A stretch of DNA of 64,000 nucleotides from Phocoena phocoena (Eukaryota > Chordata > Mammalia > Artiodactyla > Phocoenidae), in the NCBI RefSeq assembly GCF_963924675.1, contig NC_089240.1:117619680-117683679 (forward strand), given 5' to 3'. Shown piece by piece: positions 29,626 through 41,932 of this stretch. Each line of letters starts with the position of its first letter. Positions within the stretch are counted from its first letter, which is position 1. The position numbers and the translations under genes are program-made. The notes under the pieces are model-generated. The model did not search any database, was not told where the DNA came from, and saw nothing but the letters and a program-made list of their open reading frames with translations.

Positions 29626-32000
29626 AAATAGCAAATTCCTTTGCTGCCACTAACTAGTTGCTTCCAACACAGATTTAAAAACAAATCTGTGTAAAAAATT
29701 GTAATCCTAATACAAATAATTGAAATACATCTGTAGGGTTATTACACTTGAAATGTAGTGGCACAAATGAAATCAACACATTTTCTTAACTAGAATAAAA
29801 ACAGAAAGATACAATCTTCGTAAAACTGAAAAAGAGAGAAAGGAGGCACACTTGCAAAATCCAAATGATCATGAGTATTTCCTTAAATGAGCTATGCCAC
29901 ATTGACCAGATACTATTTACTTAGCACATTATGACAGAACAGTTCTTTGTGACTTCACTCAGGACTTCAATATAGTTCATTTGAAATACTTGCAAAAAAG
30001 GATCTAAAGCCAACTTCAAACGGCTTCTCAAAGGTTATGGCACACTCATTTGATTAAACCGGACTGACTCAGCTTGAGGGTTGGAATCTGGGGAGTATCA
30101 GCAAGTGGAGGGCTCTGGGTTAGGCACTAGGTCGGAGGCAGAAATAACCAGCATGTGAAATTACATGTACAGAACTATGAGAAGGCACAGGCTCGGCCCT
30201 GCAATGTCGGGGAGGCTGGGCGCCCAGAGGGAGGGGTAAGTGTGCACACAGGCAGGCAGCACCCTGACTAAAGGGGACAAGAAGATGGTCAGAGCAGCGA
30301 GTGGCTCTGGACAAAGAGAGGGTCATAGGCTTAGATCTGGAAACAGCTGGCCTCTACCTGCTACCGTTGTTTCCAAATCAAATTAAATAGTATGTGCATT
30401 GGGGCTTCGGTATTTGTCAAATCCTCTAAACCCAAGGACCATCCCTTCTTTTTATTGAAACAAATATTTAAAGAGCCTCCAATGAGCCAGGCCCAGTGAT
30501 AAGCATCATTCCTGTGCTAAACTCAGTGGCTTATTCTCCCAGAAAGCCAACTCTGAGGGTCAGTTTCCCTTCTCCACGTCTCCGTTTTCCCATTCATAAA
30601 ATGTGGCTTCCAGCTGGTGTCCCAGCAGCAGTGGCCCCTTGTTTGATTTTAGTGACCGGGGGCAATGTGGGACAGAATACAATTAGGAACCCCTCTAGAG
30701 CTTCTGCTTTTAAGAGGTTTAGAAAAATCGCCATAAATGTTTCTGCTTTTTCATGAATGTGTTTCTTAATGTTAAATGTTTTATGTAATTTCTTTGTAAT
30801 ATCAGGACAGGTCGGGGATTTCTGAGGGAAAAGTGTGAGTGTATGAATGTAGGGGGAGGGGAGCTGTAGAGGGGGTCTGAATATAGTCAGACCCTTGATG
30901 GGCCTAAGACTAAGTGCAAACTGTATCAGTTAGAGTTTCTAAACAAGGGAGTGCTCAATCAAGTTGACAGATAAAATACTCTAAAAGACATTTCAATATT
31001 GTAGCCACCTTTCAGGAACTACTGCCTCTATCCATAATTCCCTCTATTTAAGGCCCAAGGCAATCTTTTCCAACTAACTGTTCTTAGCAGGAGAACACTG
31101 ATTAATTCTCCACTTTTCTAAGTTTTCATCATTATTACAACTAAACTCTTTAAAAACCTTTGGAATCACTGTTAAAACATGCTTATGCTTGCCAAATACT
31201 GTCCCATTCGTTTCTGATAAGTTTGAATGGATTTGCTTTGGGAATAATTAAAGCTTAAGAAAGAAACTCCCTCGGCAAAAGCAAAGTTGTAGACCACTCT
31301 AGAGATTGCTCAGACTGTTGTGTGAGAATCTCCATCATGTAAACCTCATTGTAAATCTTCTGATTTTAATGTGATCCTCCAAAAGAAAGTTTGATTATAC
31401 ATTTATATTTAATGTTTGCTTATACATTTATATTTACCTTTCTTGACCCTAAGAAATAGTGACTCTTGCAAGAACACAGATAACCTCTAGCTGTTAACTG
31501 GTATATAACAAACTGGAGTAAGATTTGTTAAGGGTTTCGATTTTACTAATGTCTATTTGTTTCCAACATAGTGAACACTTGATTTACTTCTTAAATAATC
31601 CACACACACACCCAAATTCCAAACAGGTAAATTGTAAGATTTTGTGGTGTCAATGGCTATAAATCTCAGTAATAATCACCTCTGGACTTGGTTTAGTGGA
31701 TTGGAGTCTATCTGATAATCAGGATTAAACAGCTAATCAAAACTGGCTTTGTAAATGTTTAAGTAAGGTTGGGTTGAGCAATTGTCTGCAGCATAATGCA
31801 ATCCACCATGTCATTCCTACGGTTTACTTTTGCCATCTTGTTTCTTTTCGTTATAAATAAATAAGTAGATATATTTATTTAGATGAATAAACAGCCAGCC
31901 ACCCAGTTACTATAGTGAAAGCAGGATTTGGGCTCTGATGGTGACCATAAAATACTAGGAAGAAATTCCTTTATTCACTCCTGGGAATGAACATTTAAAG
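29626..32000. other. No gene recognised
   Basis: Unassigned. A faint MIR- or L2-like start lies near 30460-30520 (TTATTGAAACAAATATTTAA, then GAGCCAGGCCCAGTGAT). Short CA run near 31603. Confidence 0.4.
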
Positions 32001-32012
32001 ATTTTAAAACAG

Positions 32013-32222
32013 GGCTTCCCTGGTGGCGCAGCGGTTGAGAGTCCGCCTGCCGATGCAGGGGACACGGGTTCGTGCCCCGGTCCGGGAAGATCCCACATGC
32101 CGCGGAGCGGCTGGGCCCGTGAGCCATGGCCGCTGGGCCTGTGCGTCCGGAGCCTGTGCTCCGCAACGGGAGAGGCCACAACAGTGAGAGGCCCGCGTAC
32201 CGAAAAAAAAAAAAAAAAAAAA
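32013..32222 (+). mobile_element. CHR-type SINE, ~190-bp form
   Basis: Complete, near consensus, poly-A tail, 12-bp TSD ATTTTAAAACAG at 32001-32012 and 32223-32234. It has split an L1M tail that continues at 32235. Confidence 0.95.
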
Positions 32223-32234
32223 ATTTTAAAACAG

Positions 32235-32385
32235 TAACTATGTGAGGTGATGGATGTGTTAACTAACTTTAATGTGACAATCATTTCTCAATGTATACAT
32301 GTGTCAAATCATTATGTTGTACACCTTAAACTTACACAATGTTGTATGGTAATTATATCTTAATCTAGCTGAAAAAAAAACACAA
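32235..32385 (+). mobile_element. LINE-1 (L1M type) 3' end
   Basis: L1M 3' UTR end: GAGGTGATGGATGTGTTAAC, ATTATGTTGTACACCTTAAA, then an A-rich tail. Confidence 0.65.
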
Positions 32386-32689
32386 AATAGAAAAAATCAA
32401 ATAAGTATATTATAACTAAGGATTTTGGCTACACTTCTAATACAGCACGTTCATTGTTACAGTTTCTATTTTGCAGGAAGTAGACTCACATTAGTTAAAA
32501 TAAACTTTGGGGTTTGGGGTAGGAAGCACATAACCTAGAACTCTAGTCAGGCTCAGACCCAGACAGCATCTGCAGAGAGAAAGAATTGGTGGGAGCAATT
32601 TCCAGGTATACCTGTGACACACTGAACTATTCACATGGCATTTCCGGAAGATTTTTACAAAAAGAAAAGGGGGGGGGGTGGGACCCAAA

Positions 32690-34925
32690 ATCTAATTACT
32701 TCAACCCATGACTCTCATCCAACTTCCCACCCTCATCCTTATTCTCATACTGCTCTGTGCTTCTTTCTTCCACCCCACATTCATGATGCCACTGTTCCCC
32801 TTCCCTCCCTCACTCCTAACTCAGTGATTAAACTGTGCCCTGTACAATCTGCCATCCTTGTTAACCAAACTCTCTACATCCTTAACATCAGAAAGCCTTC
32901 CCTACAAACACCTGCTTTCCCTAAGACTTAGCTCTCTTCTGAAGACTCTTCCCCAGACAGTTAGGGGTCAGTCTCCTCTTGCCCCCACATCGCCTGTGCA
33001 CTCCATTAATCCAACTTCACGAAAAGCCCCTCCTCCTTTTAGGCTCATATGGTCTGGAGACAGACGCTTTTACCCCTCCTCATAATGGACATCATGTCTC
33101 CTGGACATTTCCCCTTATTTATTTGGGTCACTGGAGGCCTTTCCATCCCATCCCCTGCCATCATCCTGTGAACTTTTAATGTCTATGTGGACAACCAACT
33201 CCATACTCCGGTTTCATAGTTCTTGGACATTGTTATCTCAAGTGACCTTTACTAGCCTTCATCATCTCTACCAAACAGCTCTCTGGTCACTTACTGACAT
33301 CAACAGAAGACTTTGAACTTCAGCTTTCAGTTCTGTTCCCTATGTTACCTCTTGCCATTGCAATTGGAAATACCATCATCCACACGGACAACTGATCCAG
33401 AAACCTAGATTGTCAAGTCCCAGAACTCTTTTGCTCTAAGGATCTTCACCTTTGCTCTACTTTAGCCAACTACTCTACAGTGACAGACTAGGATTTACCA
33501 ACTACTGCTTCATCTCTGACAGCTCAAAGAACAAAAGCACTCTCTCTCTTAGGCTTTCAGCTCTTTCACTCCTACTACAATAGCTCTTTAAAACCTCTAG
33601 TCTCTTGATCCCACTCTGTTTCTCAAATGCCTTACCTTCACTTTTCCTATAAAGTGTTCACTCGTGGAAACGATTCTCTCATCAGCTCCCTCAATTTCTT
33701 CCCAACCAGGCTTTCTGCCACAATTGACCTACAAAGCCCTAATTCCAGGACCAGTCTCAGAAACCGCTGTCTTCACTCCTGCTTGAACAAAGCTAAGAAT
33801 GTTTTGCTAAAATCACACTAATGTGAAGTTCACGCCATTACACATTCCTCAGTGCCACTCCACAAACCTCCCACTTGTCCTCGTTTGTTGCACTCTCCAC
33901 TTACCCTCAGTTTCTGTTTCAAAGCCTCATGACTCTCCTCAAGTTCCCTACCACACTCGTTTCTCTATGTGGGTGACCTTGCTCCTACATCCCTTAGAAA
34001 ATCAGGGTCCTCTGCTGGCCCTGTTGTGTGTGAGCATCGGGTCTCGCCCTCCAGTTTCAGAAGAGTGGATTTCTTCTCCTGTTTCAGACTGATAAAGAGC
34101 CTCCGCCTATGTTCCTGAGCTCTATCTTCCCATCTTTTTGCACCAATATTTTCCATCTCCCTTATATTATGAACTGCTTCATCTCCACTCTCACCACTCT
34201 CCATCTCCCCATGGTTTCTTAGCTTTAATCTTTAGTTTAAGTCCTTATTTTCTTAAACACACTTTTCTTGACAATGGATCCTCTTCCAGCCTTATCTCTC
34301 TCCTTCTCTAGATAGGCCCTGTATAAAACAAAGCTCTTTTAGGGCAGGGATTTGGGTGTTTTTGTTTGGTTGGTTTTGTTCCCTGGTATACCACTAATCT
34401 AGAGCAGGGACTGGCACATAGTAAGAGCTCAAAAATCAGCAGCTGAAAAATGAGTAGCCTCCTCTCAAAAGAATACACCCACTATGTCTACTTCTTCACC
34501 TCCCTCTTTACTCTTCCCGCCCTCTCTCTGTAAGCTGGTTCCTGCCCTACTCCCACAGCTCTAACCTGCCACATCAAATGGACAGTTTCTTACTTAACCT
34601 CTCACTAGTACTAACACTAGTAACCGTCTTCGCCCCCTTGAAGACTGTTTGCTCCTCTGCTTCCATGACATCACACCTCCTCTTACCTCTCTGGATACTC
34701 TTTTTGAGTTTCCTTTGCCAAATTTGCTTGTCCTGGCCCCATATTATATTACTAGATGCTGGTATCTCTCTAGATTCAGCCCTCAGCTCTCTGTCCTTCA
34801 CCACTCGCATGCTCTCCCTGAGTAACCTAATCCATACGTATGGCTTTAATTACCATCTATATGACGACTTCAAAAAGGAGTTATCTCCTTTTATCTCTAG
34901 CCCCAGACTTTTCTTCTGAGCTCTA
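32690..34925 (+). mobile_element. Long LINE-2 relic with endonuclease and reverse transcriptase remnants
   Basis: Pyrimidine-rich plus-strand sequence. A piece near 33175-33230 translates to 'NVYVDNQLHT', resembling the L2 endonuclease block (FNIHVDDPSNT). Near 34650-34910 the translation contains FNYHLYDDF and FISSPRLF, matching the L2 polymerase YHLYADDSQIYISSP region with a broken YADD box. An L2 3'-end-like segment at 34310-34450 interrupts it. It is fully decayed, and the 113-codon frame at 34578-34919 is its best surviving piece. Boundaries are approximate. Confidence 0.6.
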
Positions 34926-34949
34926 CACACAATAGGAAAGAAATAACAT

Positions 34950-35130
34950 TGAGGTCTTGTGGTCCAAAGCACAATTTTAAGACCTTTACATGTATTTACT
35001 CATTTTGTGCTCACAACCAGCCCATTAGGAAGGTACTATTATTCCCACCATGTACAGATGAGGAAGCCGAGGCACAGAAAGAACAACTTACTCAAGTCCA
35101 CACGGCCAGCTAGTAAGTGGCAGAGCTTCT
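34950..35130 (+). repeat. MIR SINE
   Basis: MIR core and 3' half: TACATGTATTTACTCATTTT, GATGAGGAAGCCGAGGCAC, GCCAGCTAGTAAGTGGCAGA. Confidence 0.8.
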
Positions 35131-35154
35131 TAATAGTGATATGAGTACCTTTCT

Positions 35155-35330
35155 TTTTTTTAAATAACAGCTTTATTTCTATACAATCCACATACTATAG
35201 ATTTCACTCATTTAACAATACGATAATTTTTATTATGTTCACGGTGTTGTGCAAACACCACCACAATCTCGTTTTAGAACATTTTCATCACCCCAAAAAG
35301 AAATGTGGTACCCACTAGCAGTCATTGATA
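35155..35330 (-). mobile_element. LINE-1 3' UTR fragment
   Basis: Reverse-oriented L1M 3' UTR: AACAGCTTTATTTCTATACA, GGTGTTGTGCAAACACCACC, TTTTAGAACATTTTCATCAC. Confidence 0.65.
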
Positions 35331-35505
35331 CGAGCACTTTTAAACTTTGATTTTAGGAACTGAAACTTTAAGATAATTACACTTGTAAAAGAAGCAATTA
35401 TAATGTGTGAAGCCTGTTAAGACAAAATGGTTTTTTTTAAGTGTATGTATATTATTTTTTACAATACAAAAGATTCGTTTTTATGTGTTTAAAAAAGGAG
35501 TTTTC

Positions 35506-35709
35506 GGGCTTCCCTGGTGGCGCAGTGGTTGAGAGTCCGCCTGCCGATGTGGGGGACGCGGGTTCGTGCCCCAGACTGGGAGGATCCCACATGCCGCAGA
35601 GCGGCTGGGCCCATGAGCCATGGCCGCTGGGCCTGCGTGTCCGGAGCCTATGCTCTGCGGCGGGAGAGGCCACAACGGTGAGAGGCCCGCGTACCGAAAA
35701 AAAAAAAAA
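35506..35709 (+). mobile_element. CHR-type SINE, ~190-bp form
   Basis: Complete copy with poly-A tail. TSD AAAAGGAGTTTTC directly left at 35493-35505 and right at 35710-35722. Confidence 0.95.
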
Positions 35710-36094
35710 AAAAGGAGTTTTCTACCAGGATTGGATTTACCCATATGCTACAAGAAATTCAAACATGAAAGAGCTAAATATTCCTATAACCAGGCAAATA
35801 CTGTAGCCTTACTGTGTTACCAGAAGGAAGACACAGTAAATCCTCACAGGAAGAACAGTAAAAAGAAGAATATCTTTAAGAGACTGAATAAAGAATGACC
35901 TCTTTTTACCTACACAACTTTACATATAATACCTATGTGTCTAATAACATGAAAAATGAAACCAATTGTATAAAGCCAGAAGAATATATAAATGGTAATT
36001 ATCAATAGCATATATGGCACAACTGAAAAGAAACTGCTCAACAGAAGAACACGTAAAAGGCTTTTTTAAAACAGAAGAGTTCATTAGACTTTTA

Positions 36095-36281
36095 TTTATT
36101 TTTTTTTTGCAGTATGCGGGCCTCTCACTGTTGTGGCCTCTCCTGTTAGCGGAGCACAGGCTCTGGACGCACAGGCTCAGCGGCCAGCCGCGGCATGTGG
36201 GATCCTCCCGGACCGGGGCAAGAACCCGTGTCCCCTGCATGGGCAGGCAGACTCTCAACCACTGTGCCACCAGGGAAGCCC
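36095..36281 (-). mobile_element. CHR-type SINE, ~190-bp form with internal deletion
   Basis: Reverse copy with TSD CATTAGACTTTTA at 36082-36094 and 36282-36294. It lacks about 20 bp of the usual GCTCACGGGCCCAGCCGCTC segment, so AGCGGCCAG joins CCGCGGCATG directly. Confidence 0.93.
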
Positions 36282-36294
36282 CATTAGACTTTTA

Positions 36295-36774
36295 ATGACT
36301 ATAATTAGAGAAGGTATTTCCACGCTGCTCCAGGTGGAGTGACGCAGCGAGAGTAAAACTGCACCACTGATGCCAGCTTTCCTTGTCCAATAACTGCAAA
36401 GCTCTAATGAGTTATTTCTAATCCAATTTACTGTTTGAGGACTTGGGACAGACCAGGAAAGAAAAAGAAATATAATAGATTTATAGGTTTAAAGTGATAG
36501 GAGAAAAGAACCACCACTGAAGAAAAGCATCAGTATCCAATTTTACGAAACAGAAGTCGTTCAAATGTCTTGTTTGAAGCTCTTCTCTTTCATATATAGT
36601 GTGCCTAATTTGAGGTTCAAAATGTGTTACTTCAAAATGTATCAGATGCAGATCCCACAGCTCCTAATAACCTTGAAACCGTCACTGGTATGAGAGGACA
36701 GCTCTTTCTTTCCATCTGGGATAAAGGTATGAAGTGAGTGAACTCATCTCTTGGAACCACGTAGGCTCTTTGTT
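36295..36774. other. No feature recognised
   Basis: Unique sequence without a named repeat or exon. Confidence 0.5.
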
Positions 36775-36900
36775 CAATTCATACATCATTTATCAAGCAC
36801 CTGCTATACCCCAGACTCTATTTTGGGTGCTGGCGAGCAGAGAGGAAAAAAGATGTAATCCCTTGCTTCACAGTTAAGTAGTGGGGGAGGCATCATCTAA
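36775..36900 (-). repeat. LINE-2 3' end
   Basis: ATCATTTATCAAGCACCTGC start and AATCCCTTGCTTCACAGTTA, the minus-strand L2 pattern. Confidence 0.5.
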
Positions 36901-37104
36901 TGAGGCAGAATATGAGACTATGATAAGTAGTACAGCCTGGATCTAACAGGATTGTTCTGTTTTTAGACCAAGTATTTCCAAACTTTTATTCTAGAAAACG
37001 TGGTGAGTTCAGCTGCAAAAACCATGTGATTCATGGGAGGGAGAAAGAGAATAGTACCAAAGGAAGTGGAGAGGGGGGAAAGGGTAGATCTGAGAAGCAT
37101 GAAG

Positions 37105-37260
37105 GTATTCTTTCACTCACTAATTCATTCATTCCACAAATATTTTAAATTTAGTACCTACTATGTCAGGCTCAGAAGATATAAAGAGGAAAAAGATTGT
37201 GCCCAATCTCCCAGAGGTCTCAGTTTAGTGAGCACAGTAAATGAACATTGATACTGCATG
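37105..37260 (-). repeat. LINE-2 3' end
   Basis: AATTCATTCATTCCACAAAT start, then GTACCTACTATGTCAGGCTC and a CCAGAGGTCTCAGTTTAGTG equivalent. Confidence 0.6.
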
Positions 37261-37285
37261 CTGACAAATGGAGATGAGAATAATT

Positions 37286-37535
37286 ATAATGGTTAATATC
37301 CATTCAAGATTTACCATGTGCCCGGTATCTTTCAAAGCATTTCATATGGATTAACTCATTTACTCCTGATAACAGCCCAATGAAGTAAGTAGCTACTAGT
37401 CTTCCCATTTTATAGATGAGGAAACTGAACCACAAAGAGATTATATGACTTATTCTAGGTCAGGTGGCTAGAAAGGAACAGAGCCAAGATTTGCATGTTG
37501 ACAGGCTGACTTTCAAGCCTGCATCCTTAACCCCA
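37286..37535 (+). repeat. MIR SINE
   Basis: Near full length: ATTAACTCATTTACTCCTGA, TATAGATGAGGAAACTGAAC and the final GCATCCTTAACC. Confidence 0.8.
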
Positions 37536-37574
37536 ATACTACACTATCTTAAATAAATGTATAAATCAAGATTA

Positions 37575-37725
37575 TGTAATCCCGGATAATAATCCTCACA
37601 GCAAAGCTATGAGGTAGGTTTTATCATCCCCACTTTAGAGACGAGGAACTTGAAGGACAGAGGGGATAACTAAATCACTCAGTCTTCCAGCTAAGTAGCA
37701 GAGCCAGAATACAAATGCACATCGG
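37575..37725 (+). repeat. MIR SINE, second copy
   Basis: AATCCTCACAGCAAAGCTAT, GAGGTAGGTTTTATCATCCC, AGCTAAGTAGCAGAGCCAGA. It is adjacent to the MIR at 37286. Confidence 0.75.
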
Positions 37726-38720
37726 CCATAAATCTCTTAATATATTAGAAATGTTAGCTCTAACTCCATTGTAAAAGTAAACCACTACGTATATAGTTCT
37801 TCCAGAGTAGCAGTATCACACTGAAAAATACTCAAGTTTTTAAAATGCCTTAGGCACATGGTACCTTGGGGAGTAACTTCTGTAGCATCTGTGTCTGAAT
37901 TAAACAGTTACCACAGAAAATAATAATTCTTGAGGACTAGCAATATACACAGCACTCTGATTTGTTTTGATAAGAACAGAAACCCTCCAGAGGAGAAGAC
38001 AAACAGGACATAGGACTGACATTACAGTATTGTTGGTAGTAGAGTTGGGTCTGCTGTAATTACACTGTCTGCTGCACAGAGAATTGTCCAGGGAGAAAAA
38101 TTCTATGTTACTTGTGGACTTTAACTTCAAAATGATTTTATCTATGAAGTCTACCGCTTAGGAAAACACATTTGTTAGCATCATTCCTGAGAAGCATATA
38201 AACTAGCACTCATCAGGGCCACACAGCAGCCTGAGTCATATGCTTCTGAGTTAGAGGAGAAATTAGAAAAATTTTATTAGCGGAAAATGTAACATTTCCA
38301 AAAATTCTGAAGCCTTAAGAAAAAAAAAATTCCCCTAAGTGTTTTCTAAGAAAAAATATTAGAAAAAAAGTATTTTAGAATAACTGAAGCATATGTAATC
38401 GTGTTAAGGATTCTTTACATATCTAAAATAATTTTCTAGTTTATATTACGTAAAATGAGTCACAGTGTATATGTAAGATAAATATTAAAGTATAGTTTTA
38501 CAGCTATTAATTTTAATTTGCTCTTTGAATATACTTTCCAGTATACTTTTAGGACTTAACTTCTTACCAATGAAGCTACGAGTTTCTTAACTTTAAGAAA
38601 TCCAAGGTTGTTTTAACTGTATGCCAACTTTTGAAAAGTAGCCAAAACTTGCCAAAAGAACAAATTATCAACATTTGAGATGAACAATAATGGTATGATC
38701 TCTTATCCAAGTGTGTGACT
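37726..38720. other. No feature recognised
   Basis: AT-rich unique sequence. Confidence 0.5.
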
Positions 38721-38721
38721 G

Positions 38722-38937
38722 ATACAGACAGTGGGCGTTAAGAAGACCTCGGATCAAAAGGCTGGCCCTGCCACTTACTAGCAAGGTATGTCATATTTGG
38801 CAAATTACTTAACCACTATATGCCTCAGTATCCCTATATGTAAATTGGAGCCATACTATATTCCTATGAGGATTAAACAAAATAACAGAGAGAGTGCCTG
38901 ACCCATAGTTGGCACTCAGTAAGTGTTAATTTCCATC
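38722..38937 (-). repeat. MIR SINE
   Basis: Minus-strand MIR with CCCTGCCACTTACTAGCAAG, TGCCTCAGTATCCCTATATG and GTTGGCACTCAGTAAGTGTT. Confidence 0.75.
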
Positions 38938-39328
38938 ACCACCACCCACGCCTCCATTTTCTGAAAAGAGTAAGGAACAAATATTAAATACTACTTTTGC
39001 CAGATGGAGCTTAGTACACATACAGTTTCACTTTCCAAGAAACGAAAATGAGTAGTTTTCTGCCTTTCTGCATCAGATTTTGGGAAACTGACTAAGATGC
39101 CTACCCTGACTAGATGTCAGTCTTTACAAGCCTGGACCAATTTCCTTCCTGGCTGCAAAAGATGGAGGGCTCTGAAGCTGATGAAAACGAAGCAAGGAGG
39201 TAAAAAGGGTCTCAACTGAGACAGATCTACTAGCCCAAGCCTAGCCTGGAATTTGATAACAGTAACAATATTCCTCAAAAACTGAAGTCTGAATGGGCTT
39301 ACTGCTCTAATAAAGGTCAAACTTCAAA
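38938..39328. other. No feature recognised
   Basis: Unique sequence between a MIR and a young SINE. Confidence 0.5.
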
Positions 39329-39342
39329 AGTTCCCATTTCTG

Positions 39343-39533
39343 GGGCTTCCCTGGTGGCGCAGTGGTTGAGAGTCCGCCTGCCGATGCAGGGGACACGGGT
39401 TCGTGCCCCGGTCTGGGAAGATCCCACATGCCGCGGAGCGGCTGGGCCCGTGAGCCATGGCCGCTGAGCCTGCGCGTCCGGAGCCTGTCCTCCGCAACGG
39501 GAGAGGCCACAACAGTGAGAGGCCCGCGTAACG

Positions 39534-39573
<40 letters not shown>
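39343..39573 (+). mobile_element. CHR-type SINE, ~190-bp form, with long pure poly(A)
   Basis: Complete copy close to consensus, an uninterrupted tail of about 38 A, and a 14-bp perfect TSD AGTTCCCATTTCTG at 39329-39342 and 39574-39587. These are all signs of a recent insertion. Confidence 0.96.
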
Positions 39574-39577
<4 letters not shown>

Positions 39578-39861
39578 CCCATTTCTGTCTAAAATGTTTA
39601 CGGTTTTCCTTTAGATATTCACATATCTAATTTAAATGAGCTGCTATAATAATTATTTAAAAATCCAAAACACTAATATGAAGACAAAATAATAGTGTTG
39701 AAAAATCTGTTTTAATTCCATTCAAACATTTATTTCACAAAGAATTATTTGATACTTTCAAGCAATAACAGACTAGGCTCTGGAAATGCAGAAATAAACA
39801 CGTAGCTATACTAGGTATCTCTAAGGCCAACTTCCCAAGAGAGAAATAATAACTAATCCTT

Positions 39862-40090
39862 ACTGAACATTTACTAATTACCAGGCACTCTTGTAATACA
39901 TTATACAGACCTACTTTTTTAATCTACGTGACAACTCCATGCAGTAAACGACTTTTAGCCCCATTTTACAGAAAAGGAGACTCAGGCACAGAGACTTATG
40001 TAAGCTGCCCTTGGTCACACAGATAAAAAGTCATGGGTAGGATCCGAAGTCAGGCATTCTGGCTCCAGATAGTACACTCATAACATACTC
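39862..40090 (+). repeat. MIR SINE
   Basis: GAACATTTACTAATTACCAG, CCCCATTTTACAGAAAAGGA, CTTGGTCACACAGATAAAAA, CATTCTGGCTCCAGATAG. Confidence 0.8.
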
Positions 40091-40114
40091 TCTGAGGCAG
40101 CTGACTGAGGCAAA

Positions 40115-40950
40115 CATTCTTTCAATCATTCAACAAACATTCTCTGGGTGCCTACCACGTACCTAGTACTGGTTTAGGAAGTGAGAATACAAGTTAACCG
40201 ACGGACAAAAATTCCTTCCTTCGTGGAGCTTATATTCTAGTGGAAGAAGACAGACAGACAATAAACAAGGTAAGTAAAATATACAATATGATAGATAGTC
40301 ATAAACGCTATGGACAGCAGTATCAAGGGAGGAAGATAAGAAGTGTTTGGAGAGATTGCAATTTTAGATAGAACTGTGAACAAAGGACTCCCTGAGAAGG
40401 AGGCTTCATTACTACAGGAGGGACTCCCCTCACCCTGCTCACACACAGACATGGAGAAAGTACATAAAGATTTCCCCCATGGCTGTAGTCTCTAAAAATT
40501 CACAATCTGGTAGAGAAGACAGGCACTCAAATAGATCATTATAATCTAGTGTGGTGAGTGTAACATCAGAAGAGCTATAGGCAAGAGGGGGCAAGGAGGG
40601 TGTCTAACTCAAACCCAGTTAGGGGTTAACCAAGACTTCTTAGATTTAATGCCTGAAGCAAGTCTGACAAAAATGAGGCATTAGACAGACTAAGAAACAA
40701 GAGGGAAGATCTAGCAGAGGAGCCAGCAAGTGCAAAGGCAGGAGATGGCAAGGAGTGACTGAGTGATCTCCAAGGAGCTCCCCTATTGCTGAAGGAAAAC
40801 GTTTAAGGAGAAGGATGGCCTGAAGGAGACGCAAGGTTGGACAGGCACCAAGCACCCTGGGGTACATGTGACCACATTCACCTAGGCAGGAACTTTTGAG
40901 GGCCTGGGCCATAGATAGCTTCTGCCATGAGAATGGAAAAGAGTAGATGG
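40115..40950 (-). repeat. LINE-2 3' portion, possibly two adjacent copies
   Basis: CATTCAACAAACATTCTCTG start, TGGAGCTTATATTCTAGTGG, then a second AAATTCACAATCTGGTAGAG at 40495 and the region with CAAGTGCAAAGGCAGGAG. This is the minus-strand L2 order. The 124-codon antisense frame is an artefact. Confidence 0.6.
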
Positions 40951-41932
40951 AATTGTTAGAGGAAAACACTAATAGGCCTGGGAGGTTAAGTTCATGGATG
41001 ACAGTAAGTGGGAACAGCACCCACTAGGACAGGGCATACAGAAGAATCAGATTTGTGACTGGAATGAGCTGTTTGGGACACACTAGTACTTCTGAGGTGT
41101 CTGTGGGAAAGGCAAGTGGCCCTCTTCAGTAGGCAGGCCCAAATATAGGTCAGGGGAGAGGACTGGTCTGGAGAAGAGATTTGCTCTTCATCTGCCTAAA
41201 TTCAACATAGAGGGCATGACAATGGATGAGACCACCCCACAAAAAGAGAGTCAAGGACAGACCTTTAAGGAACAACAATATTTTAAGGGCTCTCTGATTT
41301 TATAGCACTGCACAATATAGATCAATCCACATATTTAAGGTGTACATGTCAATAGTTTATAATATGTTCATGGAGTTGGGCAACTATCGCCATGATTCAG
41401 TTTCAGAACATTTTCATTCCCGAAATTGAAACTCTGAAACTGTTAGCAGTCACCCTCCATCTCCCCATTTCCTCTCCTCCCCAGCCCTTGGTAATCACTA
41501 ACTTACTTTCTGCATATTCTGAGCCTTTTCTATAAATGGAATCATACACTGTGTGATATTGTGTCTGACTTCTTTCATTCAGTGAAATGTTTTTGAGGTT
41601 CATCCATGTTGTAGGATTTATCAATACTTTGTTCCTTTTTATGGATGTATAATATTCCATTGTATGGCTATACCACCTTTTGTTTAATTATGCATTCATC
41701 AGTTGGTGGACATCTGGGTTATTTTCACCTTTTGGCTATTATGAATAATGCTGCTATGGACACTTGTGTACAAGTTTTTCTGAAGACATATGTTTTCATT
41801 TCTCTTGGGCATATAACTATGAGTAGAGGTCCTGGGTCATATGGTAATTCCATGATTAACTTTTTGAGAAAATGGCAAACTGTTTTCCACAATGGTTGCA
41901 CCATTTTACATTCCCACTAAAAATGTATGAGG

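Noticed and set aside
34578..34919. 113-codon frame with hydrophobic N-terminus that looks like a membrane protein
   Set aside because: Its second half aligns with the L2 reverse transcriptase YADD region; it is repeat-derived.
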